DNA of 64,000 nt from Liolophura sinensis (GCF_032854445.1 NC_088295.1:15799385-15863384); one strand, 5' to 3'; shown: positions 25,801 to 37,362, counted from the stretch's first letter. The notes: generated by a model from the letters alone, not told the origin. A program made the numbers and translations.

Positions 25801-28800
25801 TGTGATGTTTACTCGGAGGCGACCTAACTACTTGCCCCTGCTATATCTTAATGGCAGGGTGATTAAAGTCTCTTCCAAAATACCTGGGTATGATCTTCGA
25901 CAAGCACCTCACTTGGTCTGAACACATATCTATTTCATTATTGCAAAATGTCAAAAGGTCTTGAATATTATGCGCTGCATCTGCGGTAAATCATGGGGAG
26001 CAGATAAGACCAGTTTGTTACTTCTATATAGAGCCCTTATCCGAACACATTTAGATTACTGTTGTGAAGCCTACGACTCAGCATGTGTTTATCTTAAGGC
26101 TAAACTGGATGCCGTGCAATGTGCTGCTCTCCGAATATACACAGGGAGTTTGAGGACAACACCACTCAATGTGCTTCAGGTACTGCGTAATAAATGGCCA
26201 TTATACATTAGACGTCACTTCTGTAATTTAAAATATGTTACTAAACTTAAGTCCACCACTGGAATTTCGGCCTCTGCTGTTCTGGAGGCATCTGTGTATG
26301 ATGTCTTATACGAAGATAATCTAAAGGATCCCCAGCCTTTTGAGCTCCGGGGTAATAATATCTCCCAGAGATCTGGTGCTGACGAACTTATGGTCCAAGG
26401 CTGTATTATTCCTCCTTTCCCACCTTGGCATCTTTGTATCCCGAACATTTCGTTTGAATTATTGTCTCAGGTTAAGAAGTCTAACCGTTCAGACGTCGGC
26501 TGAATGTGTTTTAATGATTATGGTAACAAGTCCAGGTTATCTGACTACATGTCTGTTTACTCTGCAGAGTTAACGGGTATTCTAATGGCTGTTCAGTTTC
26601 TTAACGTGTTTAAACCATTGAAATGTGTTATACTCAGTGACTCCCTATCTGCCTTGAAATCTTTAAAATGCCCGAATGTCACCAAATGCTTACCACTTGT
26701 CCTTGAAGTTTTATAGCTATATATTTCTCTAGCCCGCGAAGGGGTCTCTGTATTCTTTGAGTGGGTACCAATTCATGATGGGATCTCAGGTAACGAGCAA
26801 GCTGACGCACTACCTAAGGCAGACCTCCTAATGAAACCTCCTGATATTCCAGAAGTGAGGAACCAACTAAAAAGCTTTTTCGTTAATTTGTGCCAATGTG
26901 ACTGGGATAATAACACGAAAGGGAGGGTTTCTCATCAAATGCGTCCGCTTGTGGCCTCTCGGTTTGTGCAGCTTCCCTTGGCCGATGCCCTTGTTCACCG
27001 ACTGGTCCTTGGTCATTTCCCAGTGAATTCATATTTACATAGATTCAATCAGCATGACTCAGGTCTTTGTGAGACCTGTTTAGTTGAGGATTCCATCTCA
27101 CGCCTGTTATTTCATTGTAAAACCTAGAATAATGCAAGGAAACTTTTTTTGCAAATCTAATTAAAGGTGGGGTCACTAACCCTTCCCTGGAAATTGTGTT
27201 CAGATCGTTGCATAATTAAAGCCTACAGGCTGTTGCCTCTTTGTTTTACAACGATGTAAGAAATTCTAGATGGTATGTAGTTATTAGCTCAAGGTTTAAT
27301 GAATTGATATAATATTGGCCTTATGACCATCTTGTCTCAGAACTGAGTTCCCTTTCCATTGTCTTTGCATCTCTGTCCATCCACTCGTATATCTGTATCT
27401 ATGTGAAACCTTCCCTCTTACACCTGTGTTTATAAAGGAAACAAACCCAGATAACAAACTGCTGATGGGTTTTTTGATTGGTGAATGCCCCATGTTAATT
27501 TTTCATTGTACATTGTACACAGTGCACTCTTTATGCACTCGCTACTCATTTAAACAGATTAAACTTTACGCAAGAAGCTATATTCATGTGCATTGGGCAC
27601 TACACCCACCTCTGTAAACTCAACCTTTTCTCGTGGGAGAATGGAGCTGAGTAGAAGCCCTTTTGGATGGCTGACCCAGGCCTCCAAGACTCTGTCAGGG
27701 CTGTCAGGATACATGACCTCCAGAAAGCTCAGGTACGGGCCGCGCCAGGTGCTCATGTAAACCTGCACAAATTCTTCCTCGAAGTCAGCTTCGATTAGTA
27801 AATCTAAAATAGTCCGGAAATAAATGGATATATAAGTACATGCAGTCAAATCAGCTCATTTTTATTCAAAGCGAAAGTGATAAAGATTAGTTCGTTTTGA
27901 AAGACACGTGAAAACTTAGGGCCTACCTTCAGATTTGCTGTGTTCGGCATGATCGTCAGTATATCCAGACTTGATGTCATCTTCCTGCTTTGCCATGGTG
28001 CAAAATCTGCCAAAATTGGAAGTTAGTCCTGGTGTAATACAGGAATGGCGGATGTTTGGAGGATGGCGTGACACGTAAGAGAGGTGTGTAGAATAAAACA
28101 GCTAGATGGGCAGATGGAATTGGATACAGAACACTGAAATGGCAATTTATTGTTCGAATTGAATGGAGGACATCTTGATGTTCTGGTGAATTTTAGGTCG
28201 GAAATGAAAATCTAAGTTAAAGTTGTGTTGTTGAGAGAAGGGACAAGTTATGTTTATGTGGACGCACAGTTAAAACATTGTAAAATCCGTGGACATTTTG
28301 GTAAATCGTGGATGGGTAGGTCTATATGTATATATATGTTGAAGGAAAATCCTTATATCTCATCCTCAAAATAAGCTGACCGCCGTCAAGAAACTTACAC
28401 TTCCTTGAATATGGCGTCAAAAATGAAAAGACTGAGTAGAAAGAGTATGATTATTGTGAGATGAAGAGAAAACCGATTCGGTGGCCTGAACTTGTACGCT
28501 GCTTCAGAATGGAAGAACCGGCTGTCAGCATTTGTCAGGCCTGGTTTTAAATTATCAATTACCACAGTAAAAGATGAACACTATTTCATGCCGCGTACTG
28601 AGTATATTATATTGCAAACGGAGTGTGATTATAAGATCTCGGAACATAACAAAAACAGATGAAGTCAGGTCAATCAGCAGACTTACCGCTTCTTACTATA
28701 CATGATAAGCTCACGTCAAGGATGTCAACAGAAATGACGTTGTTATAAACAATCAACAATGGTGTGATGTCACTGGAACGGATGTGACGTTACGTATGGA

Positions 28801-30271
28801 AAAGACCGAGGCCATCCGAGCAGCTAATGTCACTATCGAAGAATGACCAGGGACAGCCAGTGGGGGGACCGTCAGTTGTAACAAAACAAGAATTTAGAGA
28901 AGAGCTGATACATTGTATCATTGTGGACATTAGCGTCACATCACGGGGTTCAGCCCAACCAATGAAGGCAATGCTAACATGAAGTATACGTCAGATTTAG
29001 GTCAAATGAACACTGTCTAGGAAAGTAGTTCGATTTATTTGTTAAGAATTTATTTAATCTAGTAAATTGCATTTGAAATGAACTATTTCATGCCAAAAAT
29101 ATGGATCTGTCGTCATCGATATCCTATAGGTCCCAAAAAAAACACCGCAGAATGGGATGTTTTCAAGGCATTTTACTCGGTTGAAAAAATGCTAAAAAAA
29201 AAAGATCAAATTGCTTTTCTGGACAGTTTTAATGGTCTTTCTTCTGATAAACATTTCACTTTAGTGTGTTCTTTGCCTTTAACGCTTGTGAGTAAGCGGG
29301 ATGGGAGGGGGGGGGGAATGGATGATACAGAAAACGACCTTAAGATGACGAATATATGCTTACTAATAGTAAAATAGAAGCATGAACAACCGTAAACGGA
29401 ACTGAATGATTTTATTAATTTATAGGCGAGTTGAATGAATACAGGTGAATGCTTTTGGCTGGGTGGTTGAGTGACGAAAATTCTTGAATTGATGCATATT
29501 TGACCTCAATAGGCCTAAGCCTACACGATTGAAGATATTCTTCGTATTCTTCACCATAAAAGCAGACGTAGGCCTAGACGTTCCACTGACACACAATTTA
29601 AGCTACATATGGCTATGTATTATTCACAGAGTTGTTTCAGAGAGAGCGTGCAAAGTACATTATCAACAGAAATAATCTACTGTCGAGGTTATTTTTTTAA
29701 CAAGTAATTTACCAGAACTGGATCAGTTCTCGTTTGTCTTTAACATACTCATGGAGTTTGACCGCCTGTAGACTGTCTACAAGCGAATGGGCTATATAGG
29801 CTACGTTCCTTCCCTTTATGCGAAACAGTACATAAGGATTTAGCGTATATAAAGTCCACCGCCGTCTGCAGGGTAGATCGCATGCGTTAAGACAAATGTG
29901 ATAGGGGCCTATATATGACACAACTGCATGGTGGTAAGCAATGGCGTTTCAATCTAGACAGCATTTCGGGGCCTCCGTGGCTCAGTTGATTAGCGCGCTA
30001 GCGCAGCGTAATGACCCAGGAGTCTCTCACCAGTGCAGTCGCTGTGAGTTCAAGTCCAGCTCATGCTGGCTTCCTCTCCGGCCGTAAGTGGGAAGGTCTG
30101 CCAACAACCTGCGGATGGTCGTGGGTTTCCCCCGGGCTGTGCCCGGTTTCCACCCACCATAATGCTGGCCGCCGTCGTATAAGTGAAATATTCTTGAGTA
30201 TGGAGTAAAACACCAATCAAATAAATAAATAAATAAACTAGACAGCATTTCACTTACCGCTCACTGTCCAT
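19838..30271 (-). CDS. Unrecognised multi-exon protein with a long Glu/Ser/Thr-rich 20-residue repeat domain
   Basis: Main exons, all with GT/AG sites and compatible phases: 27927-28006 (internal ATG 27996), 27610-27803, 24544-24588, 24276-24348, 23703-23782, 23368-23425, 23059-23150, 22578-22683, 21930-22153, 20271-21768 and 19838-19938 (TGA at 19838-19840). From the internal ATG this gives 846 residues. Two alternative first coding exons (28687-28703 and 30258-30271) each add a short in-frame extension. Residues 1-340 or so look globular (FVQVYMSTWRGPYLSFLEVMYP, FDPWLREIVCRISLVDSHPL). The next 500 are repeats of the type ELPNTEFLAVEQRSAESTTA, acidic and probably disordered. The C-terminal 33 residues are basic with two Cys. 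No signal peptide or membrane segment was seen. I do not recognise the family; the exon-2 block has only a faint, unconvincing resemblance to RasGEF N-terminal motifs. Confidence 0.85.
20761..21300. repeat. 60-bp coding minisatellite inside the repeat-protein gene
   Basis: Eight nearly identical 60-bp units (20761-21240) and a ninth diverged one encode ELPNTEFLAVEQRSAESTTA. Flanking sequence from 20,281 to about 21,720 keeps the same register in degenerate form, apart from length changes near 21,540-21,600. The whole exon therefore appears to have grown by tandem duplication. The unit length is a multiple of three, and other frames on both strands also stay open, which is a by-product of the repetition. 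Confidence 0.95.
23778..23864. repeat. 29-bp triplication covering a splice acceptor
   Basis: Three copies of ATAGGCTGTAATNANNAATA...CGGG (23778-23806, 23807-23835, 23836-23864). The first contains the minus-strand acceptor ATTACAG of the exon at 23703-23782. The other two retain the same AG, so three potential 3' splice sites stand in tandem. Confidence 0.8.
23865..24096. mobile_element. Small inverted-repeat element with a perfect 36-bp internal palindrome
   Basis: The ends AGCCTATTAGTGTCACG (23865-23881) and CGTGACACTAATGGGCT (24080-24096) are inverted repeats with one mismatch. Inside, 23890-23925 and 23936-23971 are exact reverse complements around a 10-base loop. Further TCGAAATTT/GACTTTTT repeats follow. 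No coding capacity; MITE-like. It lies in an intron of the repeat-protein gene. Confidence 0.75.
24471..24502. repeat. Poly-C / CCCCCA tract
   Basis: Fourteen or so C, then CCCCCACCCCCACCCCC. It lies in the intron directly upstream of the 24276-24348 exon and may form i-motif or G4 structures on the two strands. Confidence 0.9.
24700..27127 (+). mobile_element. Degenerate non-LTR retrotransposon (LINE with RNase H) fragment
   Basis: In order on the plus strand: the endonuclease-RT linker (RWNINKADWFTYRKECELAL; about 24,755-25,390), reverse transcriptase with TPQGNVLSPTLFN and the catalytic FADD box (25,475-25,900), the RT C-terminal region (LDYCCEAYDSA; 25,961-26,500), an RNase H region (AELTGILMAVQFL, ILSDSLSAL, HDGISGNEQADAL; 26,510-26,830) and a C-terminal Cys/His motif (CETCLVED...HC, near 27,090). 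Frames are broken by stops, shifts and a deletion between linker and RT, and the endonuclease is missing, so it is a dead, 5'-truncated copy. RNase H suggests the I/Nimb-like group. It lies antisense in an intron of the host gene, starting within about 150 bp of the exon at 24544-24588. Confidence 0.88.
28687..28703 (-). CDS. Alternative first coding exon A of the repeat-protein gene
   Basis: ATG TAT AGT AAG AAG CG is followed by donor GTAAGT. Joined to the acceptor at 28006 it reads MYSKKRFCTMAKQ and enters the main frame. About 60 bp upstream is the CRE-like TGATGTCA. It resembles exon B and its promoter at 30,258-30,345. Confidence 0.6.
29968..30237 (+). mobile_element. tRNA-derived SINE A, full-length copy with target-site duplication
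   Basis: The 5' head GGCTCAGTTGATTAGCGCGC resembles an A box and GTGAGTTCAAGTCCAGC a B box of RNA polymerase III promoters. The body includes GGTCGTGGGTTTCCCCCGGG, the 3' end GTATGGAGTAAAACACCAAT, and the tail is (AAATA)n. The 14-bp CTAGACAGCATTTC flanks both ends (29954-29967 and 30238-30251), direct evidence for target-primed retroposition. Confidence 0.93.
30258..30271 (-). CDS. Alternative first coding exon B of the repeat-protein gene
   Basis: ATG GAC AGT GAG CG is followed by donor GTAAGT. Spliced to 28006 it reads MDSERFCTMAKQ, the same frame as exon A. A perfect TGACGTCA lies about 65 bp upstream. A SINE A copy was inserted just downstream of its donor. Confidence 0.6.
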
Positions 30272-30335
30272 GATGAGTTTTTTTGTGTGTCGGCGGTAAC
30301 GATAACGATGTTGTCATAAACAAAGAACAATAGCG

Positions 30336-30343
30336 TGACGTCA
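30336..30343. promoter_or_regulatory. CRE palindrome upstream of first exon B
   Basis: TGACGTCA, followed by CTGACGTAA. The matching position upstream of exon A has TGATGTCA at 28,766-28,773. Promoter role is inferred from position. Confidence 0.45.
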
Positions 30344-31830
30344 CTGACGTAAACGACTGAAGGAATGCGAATGCAATGAGGTCACTTCAGTCTAAGTTCA
30401 AGTAGAACGTAACAAGCACAAGCATTGTGCTAAAGTCAAGAGTGAGTGAAATATTATAATATATGAGCTGTATACTACATCTTTGAAATTAGTTTCTTTT
30501 ATAAATTCGGACAAGATCATCCCGATTTATACAGTGTGAATAAAATCATTTAATGTTCATCGGGGGGTTGGAAGATCTGCTGAACCAACTTACGTCCGGA
30601 CAAGGCGACGACTAAAAGCGATTAAGGTTCAGTGCAGGATGACCTAACAGACAAATTCATATCCGAGTAGCAAGATTAACCGGTTAATGTTGAGAATTTT
30701 CCATTGCGACGGAATTAAAGTTCTACCTTAAACTGAAATATTCTTATATGTTATTGACTCAAATTAAAATTAATAAGGATATGGTATGAACTGTTGGTGG
30801 GGGAGGGGGGATATTTTTCAATTTCGAGATAGGCTAATTTAGGGAGACGGAATTACGGAGAAAGAATCTCGATTTTACGTGATGTGTATTGTTCATATTC
30901 AGACAAGCTTTGGATTTCTTTTCTTTCATGGCTAATAGGGTCTGGGGCCTGTCTCCTGTCGTTCAACCCTTTCCTTTTGCCTTCCTTGCAGTGGTACTAA
31001 AATGTTTTTGTGTAGTACATTCAAATGAATTCGGATAACTACATGTATATTTCCGTAATATATTCGCACTGATATGTCGGGATTACATTAGGCCTGTAAT
31101 TCGGTCACATTGGAAATGTAAATTTGTCACGCTTAGGTAAAAAAAGTTCCATTTTATATGTACAATTCGACTTTCTCGTGGATTTACGTATAGTAAATTT
31201 AGATACTGGTTTAGGTATAACGTATTGCTTAAAATATATAGATAGCAGAGCAATCAGTGAATTAGCTACATCTATATAGTAGTTCAACCATTTTTTACCT
31301 GTCAATCAATCAATCAATTAATCGATACATGGAGTGGAACAACAACAAACCAGAGGGTGACAAGGTGTAAACCTGTGAACGAGTGAAAGGTTTAGGCACA
31401 CTTTTATATTGTATATTATTGTAATGCTAAAGCTTTTATATCCAGATGTGTCATGACATTTTCAGTTGCATACCTTTGTAAACTTTTCACCAATTCTTTA
31501 CGTTCTAAATATCGAGCATCTAAAACCCATAGAGTTAATGTTGTATGGTTGTCAATATAACAAAGTGATTTGACGTATCGATGCGACAAGTGACCGGCCT
31601 CTTTAATATAGGCTAAGATATTCAGGCTTACACACAAACGGTAAACAATTTAGTAATGTCGCGTGGTAAGGCAAAATATTAAGTTGTATATTCTGTTTTC
31701 ATTATACTCAGGCATGTGTTATGACGTGGGTGGTCTGAGAGATACCATCCATCATGTACACAATATAGGCCTAATGAATAACCCTTGTAAACACTGACAA
31801 TGAATATCCCGCTGACCTCAGGTCAAACAT

Positions 31831-31971
31831 TTTATTTATTTATTTGATTGGTGATTTACGCCATACTCAAGAATATTTCACTTATACCACTGCGGTGGGA
31901 GGAAATCGGGCAGAGCCAGGGGGAAAACCCACGACCATCCGCAGATGGCTGCAAGACCTTCCCACATACAA
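31831..31971 (-). mobile_element. SINE A, 3' half
   Basis: The reverse complement gives GTATGTGGGAAGGTCTTGCA, CGTGGGTTTTCCCCCTGG, the GAGTATGGCGTAAATCACC end and an (AAATA)n tail. The tRNA-like head is absent. Confidence 0.85.
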
Positions 31972-33447
31972 GAATACATATATTAGCTTAAAATTTAAAT
32001 CCTAGCTTCATTTATGACTCTATATATAATGCTTCGGATTTTCGTGCCACGACGTTGAACATCAACATTAAATGAAAGATACATACACATGCATAAGACA
32101 TACGCGCGTGACAAATCGCAAAATCAACATTCCACCTTCCATGCTTTAAGTGGAAAGTTGGACTTCTCCAGAGGCTGGCGCATTTGTTGATAGCGGAAAA
32201 GTAACGGTTGCACGCTCTTTTTAAAAATTTGACATAAGTAGGTTAGTCTATTCACATTTTGGACTGGTGGCTGGATAATGCTTGATTAATATTAATTCGC
32301 AAAAGAATTCTTCTAGACATTTTGTCATTTTATCCTTTTCGGTTACTATATTTATTTCTCGCGTATATTTTAACAAAAATGGCATACATGAAGTTGGGCA
32401 GTTAGCTAAAAACGGTTCTACATTTTTTTTTATTCTTTTTGTAATTTCAAAGATATTAGTGACGGTAAGTTAATTTTTTTTAAATTTAACTCTAAATGAT
32501 CACTAAATCTGAATATTAGAAGTCTGTGTCGGTTTTTGTTCTTTTAGTTTAAATAGGAAATTAATAAAGTTGTTTGGTACTAGTCAAAAAAGACTCTGAT
32601 TTCTTTCACATTTTCTCATTACTACTACTAATACGAAAGTTTTGAAAGAATTTTGAAGTCTTTTAACTTTCGGAATATTTCTATATATATGGCTATTGGA
32701 TCAATATATTGGGCTACACAATGTAAAATGCGTCGTTTTGCTTAAGAAGGGATCTAGTACCCTTAAAGTTAATATGGAGGCTTAGCTTGATTCAGTGTTG
32801 ACCTCTTCTTATTAACAAAGAAACGCCTATATAGGGGGTGTACATTCATGATCAAGGTTGTGTGTCATTTGTCATTATAAATGAATCTTGGAATGTGAAT
32901 AATTTCGGACACACCTTTTTAATGTATATATCGTACATTAGTGGGAGGTCTCAGTGCATATGTTTTGTGTCACAGTGCTAAACCTCGAGGGCTTCTAAAG
33001 AAAATATAATAAAATGTGGTTTCTTTAGGTGTAGGAAAAAGCTGAATTTTTTTAGGCACGCCGTATTTGTTACTCAGCGGTGAAATTTCTTACGATGTCT
33101 TGTTGATATTCTGTTTCATCCTGCATAATTTATCGGAAGCCTATAGATCAAAGGCCATACAGCGATAAGCTCTCTATTCCTTACAGCGGGCCTGTCTTGT
33201 CAATTTTATGTACGGTACTAGGCCCTACATCCAAATCTATAAAAGAGGTCGTTGCAGTCAGATCTCTAGACTGACACTGAAGAAATATCTTTTGCAAGTT
33301 TTTGGCATATTTGAAAAACGTGTATGGTTTTATAATTCTTCGACGCCTTGTGTTGAGTTTTGATTTGAAAACTGTATTTGTCACTTTCTCTTGTAAATAA
33401 CGAGTAAATTAAAACACTTAAAAATAAAACACTCAAAAGAAAAAAAG

Positions 33448-33661
33448 AATCTGTTAATTTTAACAAAATCTGTAGCCTGAGTGATAGTAGAATGTATTCT
33501 GTTATTATAACATAGTACTATGTTATATTCAATATAATATCCTGTTATTCTAATAGAATCCTTATGCTGAATTAACATTTAACAGAATAATCTGCTTCAA
33601 TAACAGAACACATTCTAGCATCATTCAGACAGCAGGCTTTCTGTTTAATTCAACAGATTAT
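33448..33661. mobile_element. MITE-like element with about 60-bp inverted terminal repeats
   Basis: The left arm (AATCTGTTAATTTTAAC ... GTAGAATGTATTCTGTTAT, 33448-33505) pairs with the right arm (ATAACAGAACACATTCTAGC ... CAACAGATT, about 33600-33661) with scattered mismatches. The centre holds the palindrome ATAACATAGTACTATGTTAT. No coding capacity. Confidence 0.7.
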
Positions 33662-35058
33662 GTTTTGAGAGAACATTTTCCCCCTGGATATAAAGCTATG
33701 CATCATCTTTATTTCTGCCAATCTGCAGTATGTACTGTGGAGAGTATGTACCAACTGCGTCCAGCCCTTGCATAACGGCATTATTTGTTTACGGTGTTAT
33801 ATGTCGAACTCTATCACATAAACTCAGATAAGGAACCTTGAATTCTCTGGGGTATGGTGTCAACAAGGAGTTGATGTTCGTAGCAGGCAATTTGTCTTCC
33901 CTCAGTATATACGTACATATGTACAGGTGAAAAAACCTTGAGTACATGGCACTACATAAAAAATACCTGATATACAGTGCATTCAAACCTTGATATACAT
34001 GTTATGTGAATATAGTAAAAGTTTGGTCACAAAGTTCAAGAGAATTAATGCTTACAAGTGTTCTATTGAAATAATTTTAATGACCCAAATGACCTTGAAA
34101 AAATAGGACGTTTACTGAAAATCACTAAGCAATAGAAATTAAATCTACATGCTCAGGTTTCCATGTTATGTGTGTTTAGTAGACTATGGTTTTCAAATTT
34201 CAAAAGTTGTGTCAGCAAGCCTGTCATAAAAAAACTTTAATGACCCCAGTGACTTAGGTCAAGGTAATATAGGCTGAAAATCGCTGAAAATTAATAGGGT
34301 TCTTCCTCTTTACAAAGTGTAAGCGCGATGTAAGAAGAGAGTGTTAACAAGACAACGGAAGGACGGCCAGACAGACAGACGGAGTTTAAAAAAAATCGAA
34401 CAAAGCTCCATGTATGAAAAACACGTACCGCACCGCACCATGCATGGACTAGACAGACTTGTCATGATATATAAAAAGCAATCAAACAAACCAATAAATA
34501 TATCCACAGGGAAATGAATTCAAAAGTGGGACTTCTCAGACTCGCAGGTAAAACACCTGACGCCATGAGCTGATATAAAAAGTGGAACAGCTGACTCCCC
34601 ATCACTCACCACACCGACTCCATAACTCACATGCAAACAGCTACGGAATGGCAAGGAGAAAACACACCTCCAAGAAATCAAACAAGTATATGGAACCAGG
34701 ATACGGCCAGCTTTGTGCCATCGTTGCATCACCCGAATGAAAGAGATGGCACTGTTATGCGAAGCGATGGAATAATGGAACATTGGATCGAAGCAATGAA
34801 TCGATACTTCAGAACGATCCATCGATTCACAGTGTATCATTACAATCGCTTCACACTATCGTGTACAATATTACGATGATGGAGTTAATCAGCTTCCCTA
34901 ATGAATATACATGTAAACAATCACAGCAAATAAAACTCTCACACACTTAGCCTTCAGTATATTATTTAAACGGAGACAATTTTATTGTGATAGTTATTGT
35001 AGGAGATTCACACGTAAGCCTTATATATGTGGTTGTTTCACAGTTTATTTAATTTGAC

Positions 35059-36960
35059 TCAGGAACTCAGCAACTCTTGTGGACACGTTATTTCTCCTAA
35101 TGGGTCCTGAATGACCTTTGCTGTACAGAGATCGTCGACGCGGAGACATCCTTCCGGAAGAGACACTACTCCAGCGTTGACGCCAGTTCTTGGGGGAAAA
35201 AACAGAAACATTTACCAAATATCAACCCTATAGCCAACTTAAAAGATTGTGTTAGATTATCTCAATATTTTTATTACATAAAACAAACAAATGTGATAAT
35301 CAATAATTTCAGATGTCTTTAAGGTAAACATAAAGTCAGCCAATAAAGCTGAATTAATAAAGAAAGTAATATTCCAGAATTTTTCATGTTCTAAAAATAT
35401 TTTTTAAAAAGTAAATAGCAAACAATCGTCAGTACCTAGCCACTCATTTGGTGACGCCATTTTGCCATGTCATGACTATCAAGAGTGACGTCACAAAACC
35501 TAGGAGCTCTCCTGTACCATCTATATTATGGGTGTATCTGGCTGTACTGACTTCACAAAATTTACTGAACATAGCAGGACTTTCTGACTGGTAACAGAGT
35601 TAGCTTATCCAGATTTTGGGAAGATTTTTTAATCGTAAATTTGACTTTGCTAAGGAAAAATAATGCAAAGTCACAATACTTTTCGTCAAGCTGTTATTCT
35701 CCCGAGGAGGTTTTCTTGCCAGCTCACCCTGAAAAGTTACTGCAGTATCCTGCTCAATTTGTACGCATTGTGACACCGGCAGCCGTTCTCAGTTCCCTGC
35801 TTATAAATGTATAGCAGCACTTCATCTTCTCGGTTTTCAAAACTTTATAGAATTTTTACATATTTTTCTTTGATAACTGTGTCCTATATCATTTTTTCTG
35901 TGTGTCTATAATGGCAGACTTTATGTTCACTTTAAGTCAAATAACACCATTAAGATGTCATTGCAACCTTAGAACATATCCCTTTTACTTCAAGTCTTCA
36001 AGCCAGTGTTTATTGGCTGGATGACAAATATTTACTTATATATTTGTCGTATATATTTCACTTTTTCGACAACGGCTAGCTTTATGGTGGGAAAAAATTG
36101 GATAAATTAAAAAAAAAATCACCATATACATACCCGGTAATTGTAAGTCGTCCTTTATCATCACAGTCAACTTTTTCACATTGTTTCAGGTCCTCGAAAT
36201 CTGTGCCACTGGCTAGTTTCATGCCTTGGTACTCACAATACGGCACAAGAGAACCACCTGCAGTGTGAAAATATGCACTGCAGACCTATAAACCGCTGCA
36301 TTTTGCAGATATGGGGCACAATCTCTAGCGAAAATTTATGAAAAAATCAACTGGTTATGTTTATGGACGTAAATTTCCTAACATATGTTACTACTGCCTG
36401 TTTCATCCCAGCATGATCAAGTAAATATCTTCTCCACATTATAATTCCCGCAAGGGTGTTTTATGTTTAAGAGTAGTAGTATTGATCTGTGATACGCTAG
36501 TTTTCCTAATGAACACACTTCATTTTGATGTAATTTATACATGTGATTTGTATTTAACGCCGTACACAATCATTATTTACTTGTTTTTTTTTACTGACTA
36601 CACACTTGTGTTGAAGTCTAACACACAACAACTAGAGTTGTTTTCATTCAACACCGAAATGTGTTACCCAACACAAACAAGTGTAAAAAAATGCACGCAG
36701 GTCTTTTTTTTGGGTGTTTTTTACATCGTTAAATAAATGTGAAGTACACATGTTTGTGCTACAAAATAATGAAACACAATCTTATGTTGAACCAAAATGA
36801 GATATTTTTTGCACGTCGTGTGCAGTTTACTTATTTTGTGTTGGTACAACAAACACATTTGTATTTTAACACAGGTACTTTATATGAACAAAGGATAGAA
36901 TTGTTCAAATATGAAGCAAGACTTTTGTTGAAAAAAACACACGTTTGTGCTAATACAACA

Positions 36961-37009
<49 letters not shown>

Positions 37010-37362
37010 ACCGGAATGGTTTTCAAATACATAACCGTCAAAAAATGTGACGTAATGTCGCGGCTGATCCAGCCAGGTAACAAATCATATAACTGCTATA
37101 ACCGTGTAACCGTATTTTTTACTGACGTGTTCTAACTTCATCAAACAGAAACCTGTGCTTAAAATACATATCTGTTCTTCCAACGTAAGAAACACTTAGG
37201 ACTGCTGAAAGTTCAAAAATGAAATTTAAATTCAGCAGAATTTCGGTAAAAAAAGAACCAACCTGCTCCTTGCGTATATTTTGGTTCTTCTGTGTAGGCG
37301 TAGGTGTGTACAAGACTTGGCATCAAGCACATGAGAGCGCAGAGAACGATTAGTGACGCCAT
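35059..37362 (-). CDS. C1: small secreted six-cysteine protein (single-VWC-like)
   Basis: Three exons: 37263-37362, 36134-36257 and 35059-35188 (TGA at 35059-35061), phases 1 and 2, giving 117 residues. The N-terminus MASLIVLCALMCLMPSLVHT is a clear signal peptide. The mature part has six Cys in the order C-x18-C-x3-C-x23-C-x6-C-x13-C, with GTGVNAGVV before the fourth Cys and KVIQDP before the last. The spacing is reminiscent of single-domain von Willebrand factor C (SVWC) proteins, which are secreted and often immune- or stress-linked in invertebrates. That assignment is an inference. A possible polyadenylation signal (AATAAA on the minus strand, 34981-34986) lies about 75 nt past the stop. 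The gene is divergent from D, and C2 is a close copy. Confidence 0.88.
36964..37006. repeat. (GT)n microsatellite
   Basis: About 21 GT dinucleotides in intron 1 of C1. Confidence 0.95.

Larger units (their letters stand above)
30360..34000. other. Intergenic region with repeats only
   Basis: Apart from the SINE A half-copy, the inverted-repeat element and a TCAATCAATCAATCAATTAA microsatellite near 31,303, I see no supported gene here. Confidence 0.55.

Noticed and set aside
27610-27803. RasGEF N-terminal domain
   Set aside because: Only a short FVQVYMSTW-like stretch is suggestive; the rest does not follow the family pattern.
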